Below, one piece after another: positions 35,965 through 49,314 of a stretch of 64,000 bases of DNA (its first letter is position 1; every line of letters begins with the position of its first letter). Made by a program: the position numbers and the translations under genes. The notes beneath the pieces are model-generated. The model ran no database searches. It saw only the letters and a program-made list of their open reading frames with translations, and was not told where the DNA came from. Location of the stretch: NCBI GenBank assembly GCA_951640165.1, contig OX621237.1, forward strand, positions 17,298,001 through 17,362,000, in the 5' to 3' direction. Origin of the DNA: Pseudoips prasinana (lineage: Eukaryota; Arthropoda; Insecta; Lepidoptera; Nolidae).

Positions 35965-36240
35965 CTAGCGGCCCGCTACGTGCTTCGCTACGTATAAGGC
36001 ATAGTAATAAAAAAAAATATTATTAAGTTCATTTATTCAAACAAAAAAATATTTTAAATTGCTAAAAGATGTTGATTTTACACTATTTCAAGACATTTTT
36101 AAATTTTCTCTACGTACAAACCTTCCCTGGACTTCCACGAATAATTCAAGACCAAAATTAGCCAAATCGGTATAGGCGTTGTTGAGTTATAACATTACAA
36201 AGAAAAGTGGCATTGTTTTTTTTATATATACATTTTTTTA
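35965..36240 (-). mobile_element. Helitron-like element, family E
   Basis: CTAG at 35965-35968 after A, followed by gcggcccgctacgtgcttcg; ends in AT-rich sequence near 36240. The 'ctagcggcccg' end is a frequent insect repeat terminus. Outer end not fixed. Confidence 0.45.
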
Positions 36241-36694
36241 TATATAAAATTTAAATCATATATATGATGATTTTAAACAAAAGCACTGCACAAAAGGAAA
36301 CAATTATTTAGTTTTTTAAAAATAAAATACTAAGCCAACGTAACTTAAAATATGAAATTGAAATAAAATTGTTATTTATGCGCAACTTTAATATTATGAC
36401 GGTTGGTCACATGTAGAATCACGACAGCTGTAGCAGCTCTCGTGACTCAACACGTGACCAGGGACCGCTAAACCGTAGAAATATTTAAGTTAGATAGACA
36501 ATAGCAAATATTCGCTAACTGCAGCTCAGTTGAGGAAGCACCTCGACCTTGATCGCTAACTAGATCTTATAGGAGAAGTCAAGAAGGGTTGTCAACGCGT
36601 GTGTGATGTCATATGTTGGTGCTGCTACGGTAACCGTTTGTTGGTTGACTTGTAGCTATAAAAATCATGTGTGTGTCATATTATCCGGTAAACA

Positions 36695-36979
36695 ATAATA
36701 ATATCCTGGGAAATTAGTCACACACAGCTTTCTGATCCCAAATTAAGCAGAGCTTGTACATACTAGGGAAACCAGATAAGTGATATATGTATGTACTACT
36801 TTTCTTTTGTAAATACATACTTATATAGATAGTTACACCCAGACTTAGGACAAATACAAACTGACTCAAAACAAAGGTCTGATGTTCATGCACACATTTA
36901 TTTGTCCTGGGTGGGAACTGGGAATCAAACTCACGACCTGCGGCGTGGAAAGCAAGCATTTACCAACCACGCCGAAAGG
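36695..36979 (-). mobile_element. tRNA-headed SINE S1
   Basis: Reverse complement: head tttcggcgtggttggtaaat, B-box region gtgagtttgattcccagttc (one small insertion), then gacaaataaatgtgtgcatg and terminal 'aatttcccaggatattatta'. Confidence 0.7.
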
Positions 36980-39759
36980 TTAGGGTTTTATACCTCTGAG
37001 TGTAAACCCTGTATTTTTCTTAGAAATCCGAAATTAATTTACTAAAACAATGATTGGCATTTTACTTACCTACACTTTAAATCCTCGTTAGGGAAGCCGT
37101 AATGCTTTGTAATATCCGACATTTGTGCCAACAATTGGACTGTAATGCACGGCTTTTGTAAAATAACAAAAGATAACCTGCCGGTTCGTCCGGTGCTAGA
37201 ATGGAATCATTTTAGGGTTGCGAGGGAAGCAATGACAAGCTGAGGCCCGCCATGCACTCAATAAAACCAACGCCTAAATGTACTGAGGGAATAACCCGTT
37301 AAAGGAAAATGAACTCTATTCATAGAACGTCAAGGTTGCAGCTTTTCGCGATATGTGACGGAAAATATTGGTTATTTGAACAAAAGTCGCCATGTGCTTT
37401 GCTTGCCGCATGTCGCTGACAACACCACGCGATCATTATACTTGCAGACATTGACTTACTGATTTATTTCAATAGATTATAATATGTTCGCCAAGTGGCA
37501 TGGTACAATCATTCATTAACTTGATGGATTTAAACAATAAGACGTACACCTGGCGAGTGGTTTCATGATTGAATCAGAAACTTTAATGACTTTATCGTGT
37601 TATTAATCTTAATAATATTGTTATTGTACGTATTCTTAGCATGCTAGAACTCAAGTACTTTACCTAAGTAACACGATGTTGAGATTATAATAATATTTAT
37701 AAATTTTATTCCAATAACTTAACTACCTTTCAGTACTAATATATTATTTTATACCATTACGTCGGCATAAAGCATACGTTTTAGTTACCGTAACATATAG
37801 ACGCTTTCGACCCTTTCATCAGAATTAGAAATTAGATCCATATCACCTGGATGAATGACAGTCTAGGTTAAAAGTTGCTTCGTGAAAATTTTAACCGCGC
37901 ACTCTGTGGAATCTAGAAACTGCGGAGGTATTTCCCATCCGATATGTCATGGCAACCTTTACTAAGCAAGCCTATTCCATTTTTGATTTCTTAAAGGCAG
38001 GCAATTACATGCAGCCTTGATATTGCGAGTGTGCATGCTGCGTCTAGCTCGATTTTCGACTCGATATATTAAGAAAAAATGGCATTACTGACGAGTCGTT
38101 GCTGATGCTTCCCCTTTCGTGATGATATATTATTGTTATTTATTATGCGTAATTGCAGTGGAGTTTATTCTGCAAGGAAGAAGTATCTCCCTAGTAAATA
38201 GCTGTGCTCTAAATCATTCAAATGTTACTACCGTTTAACGCTACCCAGGGGACACATGTATTGCAGCTAAAACTACTATCCATTTTTGAACCTCCACAAA
38301 AACCTCTCAAACTTCTTCCAAGAATTTGCTTGATAATAAGATTAAGATATGTTAGTGACTTTTATTCTGTTATGATTTCTGTTTCATCCTACTATTTTCT
38401 GATTAGACTGCTTTTCTTTTTTTCACATATTTCAAGTATTTATGTTACCATTACTTAATATCGTTTTTAAGTTAGAGATATCCACTATTAAATAGTTTAG
38501 TAAAGGAAAATCAGTGAATAGAAGATCCATTTAACAAGGCGGTAGTCACAAAGTAATAACAAATGAAAGGAATGTATATCACTTAAAATCGGCAATAAAG
38601 TCGCAAATCGAGCGTTTAAATAGTTTAATGGTTAATACCATTAAGTGATAAATGCAACGGGCCGCTTATGAATAATTCCACTGGATGGATACAATGTACG
38701 GCTTTCGCTAAACGGCTACATATTTTCAAAATCCCCATGGAGCAATAATATTCAATGAGCAGCGTGAAATAGATTTATCGTGTAAAGTGTTGTGTGAGCG
38801 AGAGGGGGGCGATCGCGTACCGAGGGACATCGGATGGCAAATCCAGGAGATTAGCAGTACGAGAGCGACATGTGGCCTCCCGGCACTTAGCACCCCCCAG
38901 CACCCCGTCACTCCCCTCGCATACCCGCACATACACACACCTATGACTATACTAAAGCCAAAGCCATAAATATTTATTGCGGACATTACATAAAGTTAAT
39001 CGAAGACATAATTTTTACGGCACCTCACGAGAATTGATATCAGTGCTTTATTCCGTGAAATGCATCATATAGATATCAATAATGGTTATATAATACCTTA
39101 TCGGGATACAAAAACGATCCGTTTATAATTTGATGAACACTCCTCCAATGTAGAGGAAACAGAATAATTTAATTAATTACACCTACGTGTCTGAGTAAGA
39201 AGCAGAAATACTATAATTATCGATAAAATTACAAAAGATACTATAAATATCGATAATTTTATTTTATTAATTTTATTTTATTTCATGTTACTCACATTAT
39301 TTTAAATATGTTTAGTTTAGTTGCGGGAGTATCACCATTTTCTTTATCTTTTATTTGTATTTTTCATGGAATCTATTGGTATATGGGTAGTTTTTATACG
39401 AGTTTAGTTAGGTTTATTTCCTCGTACATCTGAATGACGCACAATTCAGACCAGCTTGGCGAGACTGGTTACCTCCGAGCTGAGGACCCCCGAGTTATTA
39501 CGAGCAAAATAACTTTTACTAATTTAATTTAACTTCAAACAAGGTTATAGGTAATTAGTATCTACCCTTAAAGGATGTCAACAGTATAACTCGATCGTGG
39601 TCGACATAAAAAAATAATGATTTGAAGTTAGTTCGTAATACTTTTTGATCCTAACCTTTTTAACTCAAACGGAAATTTCTTTTTCAGTCTGTACTTTTTG
39701 TTTCGGATAGGCACTATATTTTGTTGAGTTGTTATAAAACAATATAACATATTTCAATA
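36980..39759. other. Single-copy-looking non-coding stretch; possible regulatory sequence
   Basis: Few repeats here. 37080-37450 and 38581-38720 are moderately GC and lack open frames; 38625-38644 holds an inverted ttaatggt/accattaa pair of homeodomain-type cores. 38780-38940 is a GC-rich islet. If the exon at 17022 starts a long gene, these would be intronic. Confidence 0.35.
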
Positions 39760-40110
39760 CCAGCTATGCCCCGCGGTTTCACCCCCTTTAAAGTAGTTTT
39801 GGCGTAAAAGAGTAACAAACATACATCTATGTATATTCACAAACATTCGGATTTATAATATTAGTAGGATGTGTTGTACCTCTAGCGGATTTGGCAGTGC
39901 ACGCCGGAATAGCTCGCAGGTGGTACATTTTTTCCTACTTACTTGACACTTATCGTCATATTTTGGAAAATTCACACAAAATATTTATAAATTGTAGCCT
40001 ATGTGTTATTCTGGTGTATAAGCTATATTATTGTAAGTAAGTTTCATTAAAATCCATTCAGTAGTTTTTACGTGAAAGAGTAACAAACATCCATCCATCC
40101 TCACAAACTT
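39760..40110 (-). mobile_element. Helitron-like family B composite copy
   Basis: Starts ccagctatgccccgcggttt (CTAG changed to CCAG), then the same internal blocks as 19368-19788 and 30078-30455. Confidence 0.5.
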
Positions 40111-40789
40111 TTCGTTTCTTTCATTCATTCTGCTTATAAAGAATTAGTAAAAGATACCTACTATGTTTTATACTGTTGATAAAATACAAACTCACAATGG
40201 TTTCTATTACAAATGCACTTGTTTGGAACATCGCATAAAAAGATTACACAGATTAACATGCGGGTAATTTGCAAATGGATGCATAACAGCTATTGAATCC
40301 GTTTCAATGTAACATTTGTCATTGACGTGTAGTTTACAAAGGGTGGTTACAATAGGTGCTTTAGGTTAGTGTCCACTTGTGTGATCGGTTCTGTATATCT
40401 AAGGTCGGTCCGGGTCACTTGGCTGGACTCATTCGGGGCCAGCAGTGCGGAACGAGTAACTACGACCAGCCCGATGACGCCATAGTGGCCATATGTTATG
40501 CGCATTATCGTTTACTGGTGGGTGCTCGTCGCCTCCCCTTCAAGATTGATGACGATTTTCTGCATTGAAACGTATCAGGGCATGTAAATGTTATGCGATC
40601 ACTTAGTCTAATAGCTTGCAAAATTTTGTTTGAAAACTGAATAGAGTTTTATGAAGGATGATAATAAATAAAATATTTAATGTGCTTCGGGGTGCTCCAG
40701 GGTGTGCCCTGGCAGGCATCATTTAATGAAATCATTCTGATAGTTTTGTTCGTCATTTATTTCAAAATATTTACTCTTTCTCCTGTATC

Positions 40790-41065
40790 GCATGGGTAGT
40801 GGTTACCCTGGTATCTGAGTTGTTCAAGTCGTACAGTACATTACCTTTGACATGGCTTAACGACTTTTTGCCTAACGAATAAAACCGGGACCGACTGCTT
40901 GATTTGGCCTTCGAAGCACGGGGAAGCTCAGATATTAAACCACTTTGGTGGTCACCCATCTATAGACTAACCGTGCGGCTAGGTGCTAACTTCAATGATT
41001 ACTTACAGACATACAGTTTACAGACCGGTGTGAGTAACTGGCTTCGGGCGCCTCAAAAAACAAAT
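40790..41065 (+). repeat. Interspersed repeat S3, copy 2
   Basis: Starts 'gggtagtggttaccctggta' and ends after 'cagaccggtgtgagta'; includes 'ccttcgaagcacggggaagc' and 'tcacccatctatagactaac'. Confidence 0.65.
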
Positions 41066-42270
41066 ATTTATATAAATATCAACAATAAATAATTATTTAA
41101 ATGACTTATATTTATGCCATAGGATAAAAAACAAAGTAATTTTGTTTAATTATACCAACTTTCTATGAAAGGCCTACAATTGTGATATTGAGTATTTTGT
41201 TGTTCTACTTCTTTTTGTTATCACAGAATAGATAAGTCTGATATTGATATTCTTCATTTGATGTTTCATATACTACTCGTATGTTACAAAACTTGATACA
41301 GAAAACAATCATCGAAGTATGGTTACGTATCATTATACTATTTTCCAAAATCATCTTCATTATTTATTTTTCTATGAGTCTGATAATTCTGTGTTCATAC
41401 AAATAACGAAATATTTTCATATTCAATCTTTATGCAATGAGATAATGTCTTCCTTGTAATGAAATGGTTTTACACTTGTTTAGGTTTTATTGAGAAAAAG
41501 TCTATAATTAAATCTTGTATAATATTATTTTTGTATTCATATTCACACTCAATTCAGGTTAATCTTTAAGTAACAAAGTATTTCCTGTGCATATTGTATT
41601 AACAAGCCCGTGGTATCTTTACTTATTAAGATAGTACAACAAAGACTCTTTAAATTATTCTCACCGTGTTAATTGCAGGTGGAGACCGTTGTCAGGTCAT
41701 TGAACCCCTATTTATGCTTACTGCACCACATTACAGCCTCACGCTCACTAAGCAATTCCTGCACTCCGCAGTAAAAATTAAAAGTAAGCAGTTTCGATTG
41801 TTTGCCCAAACATTGGGTAGGTAAACACTAAGTCTTCTAATTGACTAGCGACTATTCAGCGATATTTATTTCTGAAATTTTTTAGGATGAATGTTTGAAC
41901 TAGGCTAAATTCTATATCCTAGTTCTGGCTAGAAAAACAATTCTTTTTTGTTACCTCAAACTCTTCATGATTCATATTGAAATTTATGTAACCTAATATA
42001 TTTCCTCAAGTTTGAAACATTAAATGGTATGTTATATGAATTTAAGTAAATACAGCATTTAAATCTACATGACATGCGATTTTAACCCTACAACTTGTTT
42101 TACATGACGTTTAAATTTAGCCTAGAAGTCTTTACTGCTTCCTGGACAATAGAGGTAAGCAGATGATCCAGTCGTCTAGCAAATTAGGCTGCAAGCTAAG
42201 TTAACTGTATCAAAAAGCACCCCTTTTTGGATATTCAGAGGACACCTCAGCTCACTACTGTATAGTGAAT
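41066..42270. other. No recognised gene, AT-rich
   Basis: Nothing that can be supported as a gene or well-bounded repeat. Confidence 0.4.
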
Positions 42271-42286
42271 ATTATTTGTAGATGAG

Positions 42287-43200
42287 GGATAACCTATTCT
42301 CATGTGGAGCTACATCTAATTTATACAACCAAGAAATTATGAACACTTGTAGGTTTTTTAGATAGTCTGATGTCTCTTATAAATTACTCTAGTAATCTAG
42401 TAACTAGTGATCTATGATGACCGACCTATCGTCATGTGGAGCTCCATCTACGTTATACAATCAAGATATTATGGACAGTAGTGGGCCTGTTTTAGATAGT
42501 CTGATGTGTCTTATAAAGTACTCTAGTAATCTAGTAACTAGTGATCTATAATGGCCGACCTATCGTCATGTGGAACTCCATCGAAGTTATACAATCAAGA
42601 TATTATGGACAGTAGTGGGCCTGTTTTAGATAGTCTGATGTGTCTTATAAAGTACTCTAGTAATCTAGTAACTAGTGATCTATAATGGCCGACCTATCGT
42701 CATGTGGAACTCCATCGAAGTTATACAATCAAGATATTATGGACAGTAGTGGGCCTGTTTTAGATAGTCTGATGTGTCTGATAAAGTACTCTAGTAATGT
42801 AGTAAGTAGTGATCTATAATGGCCGACATATCGTCACGTGGAACTCCATCGAAGTTATACAATCAAGATATTATGGACAGTAGTGGGCCTGTTTTAGATA
42901 GTCTGATGTGCCTTATAAAGTACTCTAGTAATCTAGTAACTAGTGATCTATAATGACCGACCTATCGTCATGTGGAACTCCATCTAAGTTATACATTCAA
43001 GATTTAAGGACAGTAGTGGGCCTGTTTTAGATAGTCTGATGTGTCTTACAAAGTACTGGAGTAATAAGCGGGCTAACTTAAGTATCAATGATGAGCGATC
43101 TATCCTAATGTGAAGCTTAATCTTAATTAAATAACCAAAGTATTCTGGACAGTAGTAACTATTAGATAATCTGCTGGCCTTATAAAGTACCTACTCTAGT
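42287..43200 (+). repeat. 134-bp satellite, about 6-7 copies
   Basis: The block ccgacctatcgtcatgtgga recurs at 42421, 42555, 42689, 42823 and 42957, an exact 134-bp period. Degraded copies flank the array at about 42287 and 43095. Central units are nearly identical, edge units diverged, the usual pattern for unequal-exchange homogenisation. Confidence 0.92.
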
Positions 43201-43204
43201 AACA

Positions 43205-43450
43205 AATCGTTTTATTTATTTTTATTTATTTATTTCATTTAACACACAGTTTGGTATTTATTAACACAATCAGTGGCTTAAAGCCTAAGTTAGGTTTGTC
43301 TAACCACTGGGTTCTCGATATAAAACTAATACTAATAACTAATACTAGTCGTAGCAAATAAATGGAATAGCGGTAGTTGTATAATTACTACAAATAAGAC
43401 CAACTAATGACATGTACTACGAATCAAGGAGACGCTCAGATTAGGACAAC
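43205..43450 (-). repeat. Possible non-LTR element 3' end
   Basis: On the minus strand the segment ends in an A-rich (AAATA)n tail (43205-43240), consistent with a retroposon terminus. No reverse transcriptase frame remains. Confidence 0.35.
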
Positions 43451-43959
43451 TGGCTATGAGCCTTATTTGCTCTAGAATAAGTTAGTGCTCGAGTTTTTTT
43501 TTCAAATCCAGATAGGTATAAGATCGAAGCAATTTAATTTTAGTTTCATTGTAGCTACTAATTTACCAAATAATTGATACGATAAATAAATGCACGAACT
43601 ATATGAATAATAATGAAGCACTAAACTAAAACCCATCTCCCCAAACACATAAAGTTTTCGTCGCAAAAAGTTCACAACAAAATATACTCCTATCACAAAC
43701 GATAAAAAGCATTGAGAGCATGTCATTCGTTTTGTAGGGTCGTTCTCACCCTTGTTATACCACCAAAACACTTGGCGCAAAAAGTGTAATGGAGTTTAGT
43801 AATGACCCCCAACCGGAGAGAGCAAACAAACTGCGCGCCCGCTGAGATGTCTGTTGTTTTATGTGAATTGTGAACAGAGACACTTACACATCGATATTTG
43901 TTCAATTTACTCTATGCCTGCGACTGGTAAGATATTTATTAAACTTTTCTTTTTTATAC

Positions 43960-44110
43960 AATGGGTAGGCAAACGAGCAAGTGGGTCACCTGGTGGTTAG
44001 TGATCATCCCCACCCATGACACAAGTGCCATGCCTGTAAGAAAAATATAGACTCGCTTCTTGAAGGTTGCCATTCCATACTGGATAGGATGCCATAGCTT
44101 TGAGCAGCTG
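43960..44110 (+). repeat. Interspersed repeat 'gtgggtcacctggtgg', second copy
   Basis: Matches 11905-12075 over gcaaacgagcaagtgggtca and 'agtgatcatccccacccatg'. Confidence 0.6.
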
Positions 44111-45147
44111 CTCTGATTTTAGTAATTTTTGCTAAGAGAGTTCTTCCTTTTAGATAAGAAAACAATATTTCTTAAAGGTACTTTTAGTTAACAACAGTGT
44201 TGTCTAAAACAGCATGCGGAAGAAAGTTAAACTGTTCGATATTTCCCTATCTGCCTTGCCTAGGTATACGGTGAATCTTTGGAATAATAAGATTAGGTAC
44301 GTAATTTCTATAAATTTGGTTGTACTAGAAATAATACAATTTACGAAGTAGCCCTATTATATATCAAATTCATTTAAACGATAAATTTCCATGAAGACAA
44401 AACCTCCTTAGTCTCATTATTCCAAAGATTTACCGTGCGGGTACAGCCTCCATGATGTGGACAATTACTTGACAGCATATATGTGACTTGCGATATAACT
44501 TAGAATTTAACTAGCCCTTTACATTTATCACCTGCTCGACTATCTCTATCTATCCAAATTTGATGAATGCTACTTCAGTTGGTCCAAATTAGCATTCACC
44601 AAATCGTTCCAAATTTGATTTGGCATTAAAACTAAAATAGTAAAAGTGTTTGTTGAACTTATAACGACTTTACTGCGGTTCATACAAATCAAATGTTACA
44701 CTAATCTGCGCCGTGGGGTCGGACCGACCCTTGCGTTTCAATTATCACGCGTACACTCTCCATTGTCTGGTGAAAACGATACTTGTGAGAGATTGCTTTA
44801 TTGTTTTTTCTCGTGGTTAAAAAGTCAGACACGTGCCCACGTTTTGACAAGGACGGTGATCAACTAGTTGAATAATATTTTTCTAATATGAAATCTAAAC
44901 GTCGAGTGTATCAAAGCTTTGTACATAGTCGGTGTTTCTATACCATAGATCCTACTTGAACCATATTTTCTTGGATAGCTTTTTCAGTACGTTACCATAG
45001 GTATTACCTACCATACCTTCCGTTACGTCCTACTAATACTTTCCGTATGGAAAGCAGTAGTCATAGAATAAAAAACAAATAATCGAATCGATAGCCTCCT
45101 TCTTTTTGAAATTGGAACCTGGAAGTCGGCGTTGTAACACACACGTA

Positions 45148-45283
45148 CAGACAGCCAGCACATCCAGCTACCCCAATCTATCAAATTTCTTTTATAGATT
45201 TTCAACCTTATCACTTAAGCATAACGTTCACTTTCAATTGGGGAAATTTGACAGATTGGGGTAGCTCGATGTGCTGGTGTCTG
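45148..45283. mobile_element. MITE family M1, 136 bp copy
   Basis: Long terminal inverted repeats (cagac..cagcacatc.agctaccccaatct.tcaaattt), flanked by TA on both sides. Other copies: 48369-48481 (113 bp) and 63497-63575 (79 bp). TA target suggests a Tc1/mariner-type source. Confidence 0.75.
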
Positions 45284-45462
45284 TACGTCGGAGGGCATAT
45301 AAGCTGTCGCCGCGTCGGTCCTGTACTTGACCTCATTCCGATTGTGTCGGGTAGCTGTCCTATTAAATATAAAAGGAATAGAAAATGCTCTGGTACTGTG
45401 CACACTAGCCCACAAATTATGACTGAGTGCCACGGCTAAAATTTTATCAGGAGTGTTCTATT

Positions 45463-46535
45463 GCTATTCTATATCTGTCAGTAGTAGTACTGACATATGT
45501 AGAATCATCACGAGTATTAATACTATAAAGTAAAATTTTTAGTCTCCATGGAGACTAAAATTGCGCGCCAGTGTGTGCATTATATGGTGACAATCTTTTA
45601 CAAGACTACCGATCTGACCATGCTGAAAGAAAACAAATTAAATGAATAAAAAGCTATTTAACAGAGTGTATTACAAAATTATTAATTATATCCCAAATAG
45701 GTTGTATATTAATGGCTATTCTATATCTGTCAGTAGTAGTACTGACATATATAGAATCATCAGGAGTATTAATACTATAAAGTAAAATTTTGAGTCTCCA
45801 TGGAGACTAAAATTGCGCGCCAGTGTGTGAATTATATGGTGACAATCTTTTACAAGACTACCGATCTGACCATGCTGAAAGAAAACAAATTAAATGAATA
45901 AAAAGCTATTTAACAGAGTGTATTACAAAATTATTAATTATATCCCAAATAGGTTATATATTAATGGCTATTCTATATCTGTCAGTAGTAGTACTGACAT
46001 ATATAGAATCATCAGGAGTATTAATACTATAAAGTAAAATTATGCCCCTGGCAGTCAGTCTCAATGGAGACTAAAATTGCGCGCCAGTGTGTGCATTATA
46101 TGGTGACAATCTTTTACAAGACTACCGATCTGACCATGCTGAAAGAAAACAAATTAAATGAATAAAAAGCTATTTAACAGAGTGTATTACAAAATTATTA
46201 ATTACTAGCTGTGCCCCGCGGTTTTACCCACGTTAAACTTTATAAATTATCACAGCTCCTCCCCCCTAGGTGATAGCGTGATAATATGTACCCTATATGT
46301 TGACCCGACCTTTTAGTAATATTCATGCAAAATTTGAAGTAAATCCATGCAGTACTTTTTGAGTTTAGCCTGGACATACATACAGACAAACAGATAAAAA
46401 TTCTAAAAACTATATTTTTGGCTTCGATATCGATTGTAGATCACGCCCCGAGTATCCTTTTTAAAAAATATTCAATGTACAATTTTGACTTTCCTACAAT
46501 TTTATTATATATATAGATATCCCAAATAGGTTATA
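45463..46535 (+). repeat. 252-bp triplicated repeat, third copy interrupted
   Basis: Copies begin at 45463, 45715 and 45967 (252-bp period, near identical). Each contains palindromic pieces: ctgtcagtagtagtactgac and a near-perfect ttttagtctcca/tggagactaaaa (45537-45560 in copy 1). The third is split at 46204/46518 by a Helitron-like element and has a short insertion near 46041 (tgcccctggcagtcag). Confidence 0.92.
46205..46517 (-). mobile_element. Helitron-like family A, full copy with known empty site
   Basis: On the minus strand it starts TC (46517-46516) and ends CTAG (46208-46205), 313 bp. The host reads attaatta|tatccc; repeat copies 1 and 2 have attaattatatccc uninterrupted, so the insertion fell between A and T with no base gained or lost, the Helitron signature. 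A GC stem lies about 10 nt before the CTAG end in the sister copies. Non-coding, nonautonomous. Confidence 0.87.
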
Positions 46536-46834
46536 CCGCAGGATGACTAAATGAACCAGGAAAGAATTAGTAATGGAGCAAAATTAAATATTAGACCAAA
46601 CTTAACTTTAACTAGGTACTATCACAAGAAGGGCGTAAGCTATCGGTGATACTAAGCGTTGTTTAATTTCCCTACGATGTGTATGATGTAGGTACATTTA
46701 GAGTTTACAACTTACTACTGCCAGAACATACTAATTAGGCATTATTGAAGCCAATAATATACATATATATATAGGATAATGAAAGATAGGTACTAACAAA
46801 TACTCTAAGATACGGACAAAAATGGAAGCAAATA

Positions 46835-47016
46835 GCCCGAAGACAACAAGTGATCGGAGAGTGGAGAGGTTCAGCACCTAGGCATGCGATCAGTCTATAG
46901 GTGGGTGTCCGCCAAAGTGGTTTAGTCGTTAGACAACAGTCAAGAAGCCATATCAGAGGCTTACTGGGCGGCTTGAACAACTATTGACACTAGGGTAACC
47001 ACTACCTATACGATGA
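46835..47016 (-). repeat. Interspersed repeat S3, inverted copy
   Basis: Reverse complement carries 'gtagtggttaccctagtgtc', 'ttgttcaagccgcccagtaa' and 'acccacctatagactgatcg'. Confidence 0.6.
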
Positions 47017-48368
47017 AGTAAACTAATACAAAACAAAGAAACCAAGACCCACCCCATATTTAAAAAGATTAACCATAAAAATTCGATAGGCGTTCACCTA
47101 AGGCAATACATTACAAGTAGGTACAGTCAATCTAATAAAATAGTGAACAGGTGTGTGTTGCGTGTTGCGTACGATGTAGGAAAACGGATTGTTCTCCAAA
47201 TTCAATTACAACTCCACCGCAGACTTCTCCGCTTTGATTCACATTTCACCAAATAAACTACACTAAATCAACCTGATATCCTACCCATGTGAAAGTTCAT
47301 TGTTTTAACGCAGAACCACGCACATTTTTCTTTTATGGATAATTCAAAAGAACATTATTAAGTGGTGTAAGTTATGTTGTTTGTGTCGCAATTTTTATGG
47401 TGAACATAAGGTACATTTAAACGCATCCCTTGGTCTTTTGACAATCGATCAAAAAGCTTAAAACATCTGTAATTGATCCGATATATTTACAATTTTACGA
47501 AATATTTATAATATTTTGTCCTTTTTGACAGTTTGAAATTAGTCACGCCCACAAACTTAACTGATTCCATTTAATATAATAATCGATATAATGTAAGAAG
47601 AACTATTAATCGATTATTTTTGTTTAAATATTATTTATTTATTTATTATAATAAATAATTACTATATCTCTAACAACATGATTACTTAGTAGCAACAGAT
47701 TGGTACAAAATCTTGGAATTTAAGTTCAAACCGAGAGTAAAGATTGATTGTATAAGTTATATAACTTGTAACAATATTAATTTTAAATATTTTCAGGGAG
47801 AATTAGCCCATACTGATCGTGGTAAAAGTGTATATTCCATCTTGTGTTAGGAGTTTTATTCTATTCCCGATACTGTAATGTTTTTTTGCACCACCCAATA
47901 GAATATTTTCCTCTTTTTTATTTTCCTGATATCAGTATGACTTAATTATCTGTCCTTTAAACCATTTCATAGTAATATTATTTTACGTCATATATATTTT
48001 TAATAAATACAATGTTACTCATTCAACTTTTTGTCCTAAAGGTCTAATAGAAAAAAGGAAAGGTACGTATTGTACAATAACACAAATTATTTATACGCCT
48101 AGGAAACAGTACTCTACAAATATATGAACTAAATAATGAAAAGAAAACAAAATACGATTGAATAAAGACGGAGTTTATTTTTATTTATTGGATATATGCT
48201 GAGTGTGTGTAGTAAATACAATTTTGATTTGTGGCAAAATCAGCTTCATTAATTTAAAATGTAAACAAAAGAAAACTTGACGTACGACTAGTAGGTACGA
48301 CTCGTGCAAATCTATTGCACATCTTTTCAATTGTTTACATTTCTAATTAATGCCGATTTCGATATGTA
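47017..48368. other. No recognised gene, AT-rich
   Basis: Nothing supported. Confidence 0.4.
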
Positions 48369-48481
48369 CAGACGTCAGCACATCCAGCTACTCTAATCTG
48401 TCAAATTTCTTTTATAGATTTTCAACTTTATCACAAAAACATATTGTTCACTTTCAATTGAGGAAATTTGACAGTTGTCTG
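48369..48481. mobile_element. MITE family M1, 113 bp copy
   Basis: Left terminal repeat intact (cagacgtcagcacatccagc), right terminal repeat shortened by deletion (acagttgtctg). Flanked by TA. Confidence 0.7.
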
Positions 48482-49067
48482 TACAAGAAGAAAAGGTGTT
48501 TTGCACACATTCAGCCTATCCAATGCCCTTAAGTTGTAAAGCGGTTATGCGGCTTGTTAATTAAGTAATGGAAGTCATGAGACGATCGATAGAGAGTGAG
48601 GTGATATTGTGCCAAAGCCGAAATAAAAACGCTCTTCAAACATTAAATTTAAAGAATTGTATATATATTTTAAATAAATATAAATAATACAGATGCAAAT
48701 ATTCCATAGAATGTTGGATGTCGATAACATTAAATAATTAGTGAAATTTATTTTTCCTGAGTAATTTGCGCCAGAACTAAGTGAACACAACTAATGAAGC
48801 CCTGTCATTTTCATAAGAACTGCAATAATTTAGTTAAGTTGGTATTGAATAGAATCGGATAAAAATTGCTCGATCGCCATGTAGGTTGAATGATAGATTA
48901 CAGTCGACTAGAAATTATATTAATAATATTGAACTAATACTAATTTTGAAATATCAATACATTTTCCTGGAATAACTAAAACAGCACTATCTACTCCCAA
49001 ACTAAGCGGCAACCCGAAAAACCCGAAAACATAAACATACAATATTTCATAATACTTACTTATCGTG

Positions 49068-49314
49068 TGGGCAGTGGTTACCCTAGTGTCAGAGTTGTTC
49101 AAGCCGCCTATTAGGCCTCTGACAGGGCTTAACGCCTGTTGCCGAATGGCTACAACCGGGACCGACAGCTGAACGTGCCCTCCGAAGCACGGAGACGCTC
49201 AGAAATTCAATCACTTTCGCGCTCACCCATCTACGGAATGACCTCGAGCCTAGTTGCTTGAACTCGCCAATCACTTACGGACCGGTGAGAGTATCTAGCT
49301 ATGAGCGATATAAT
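49068..49314 (+). repeat. Interspersed repeat S3, best-preserved copy
   Basis: Runs from 'gtgtgggcagtggttaccct' to 'ggaccggtgagagtatctag'; used here as the reference for the family. Confidence 0.65.
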
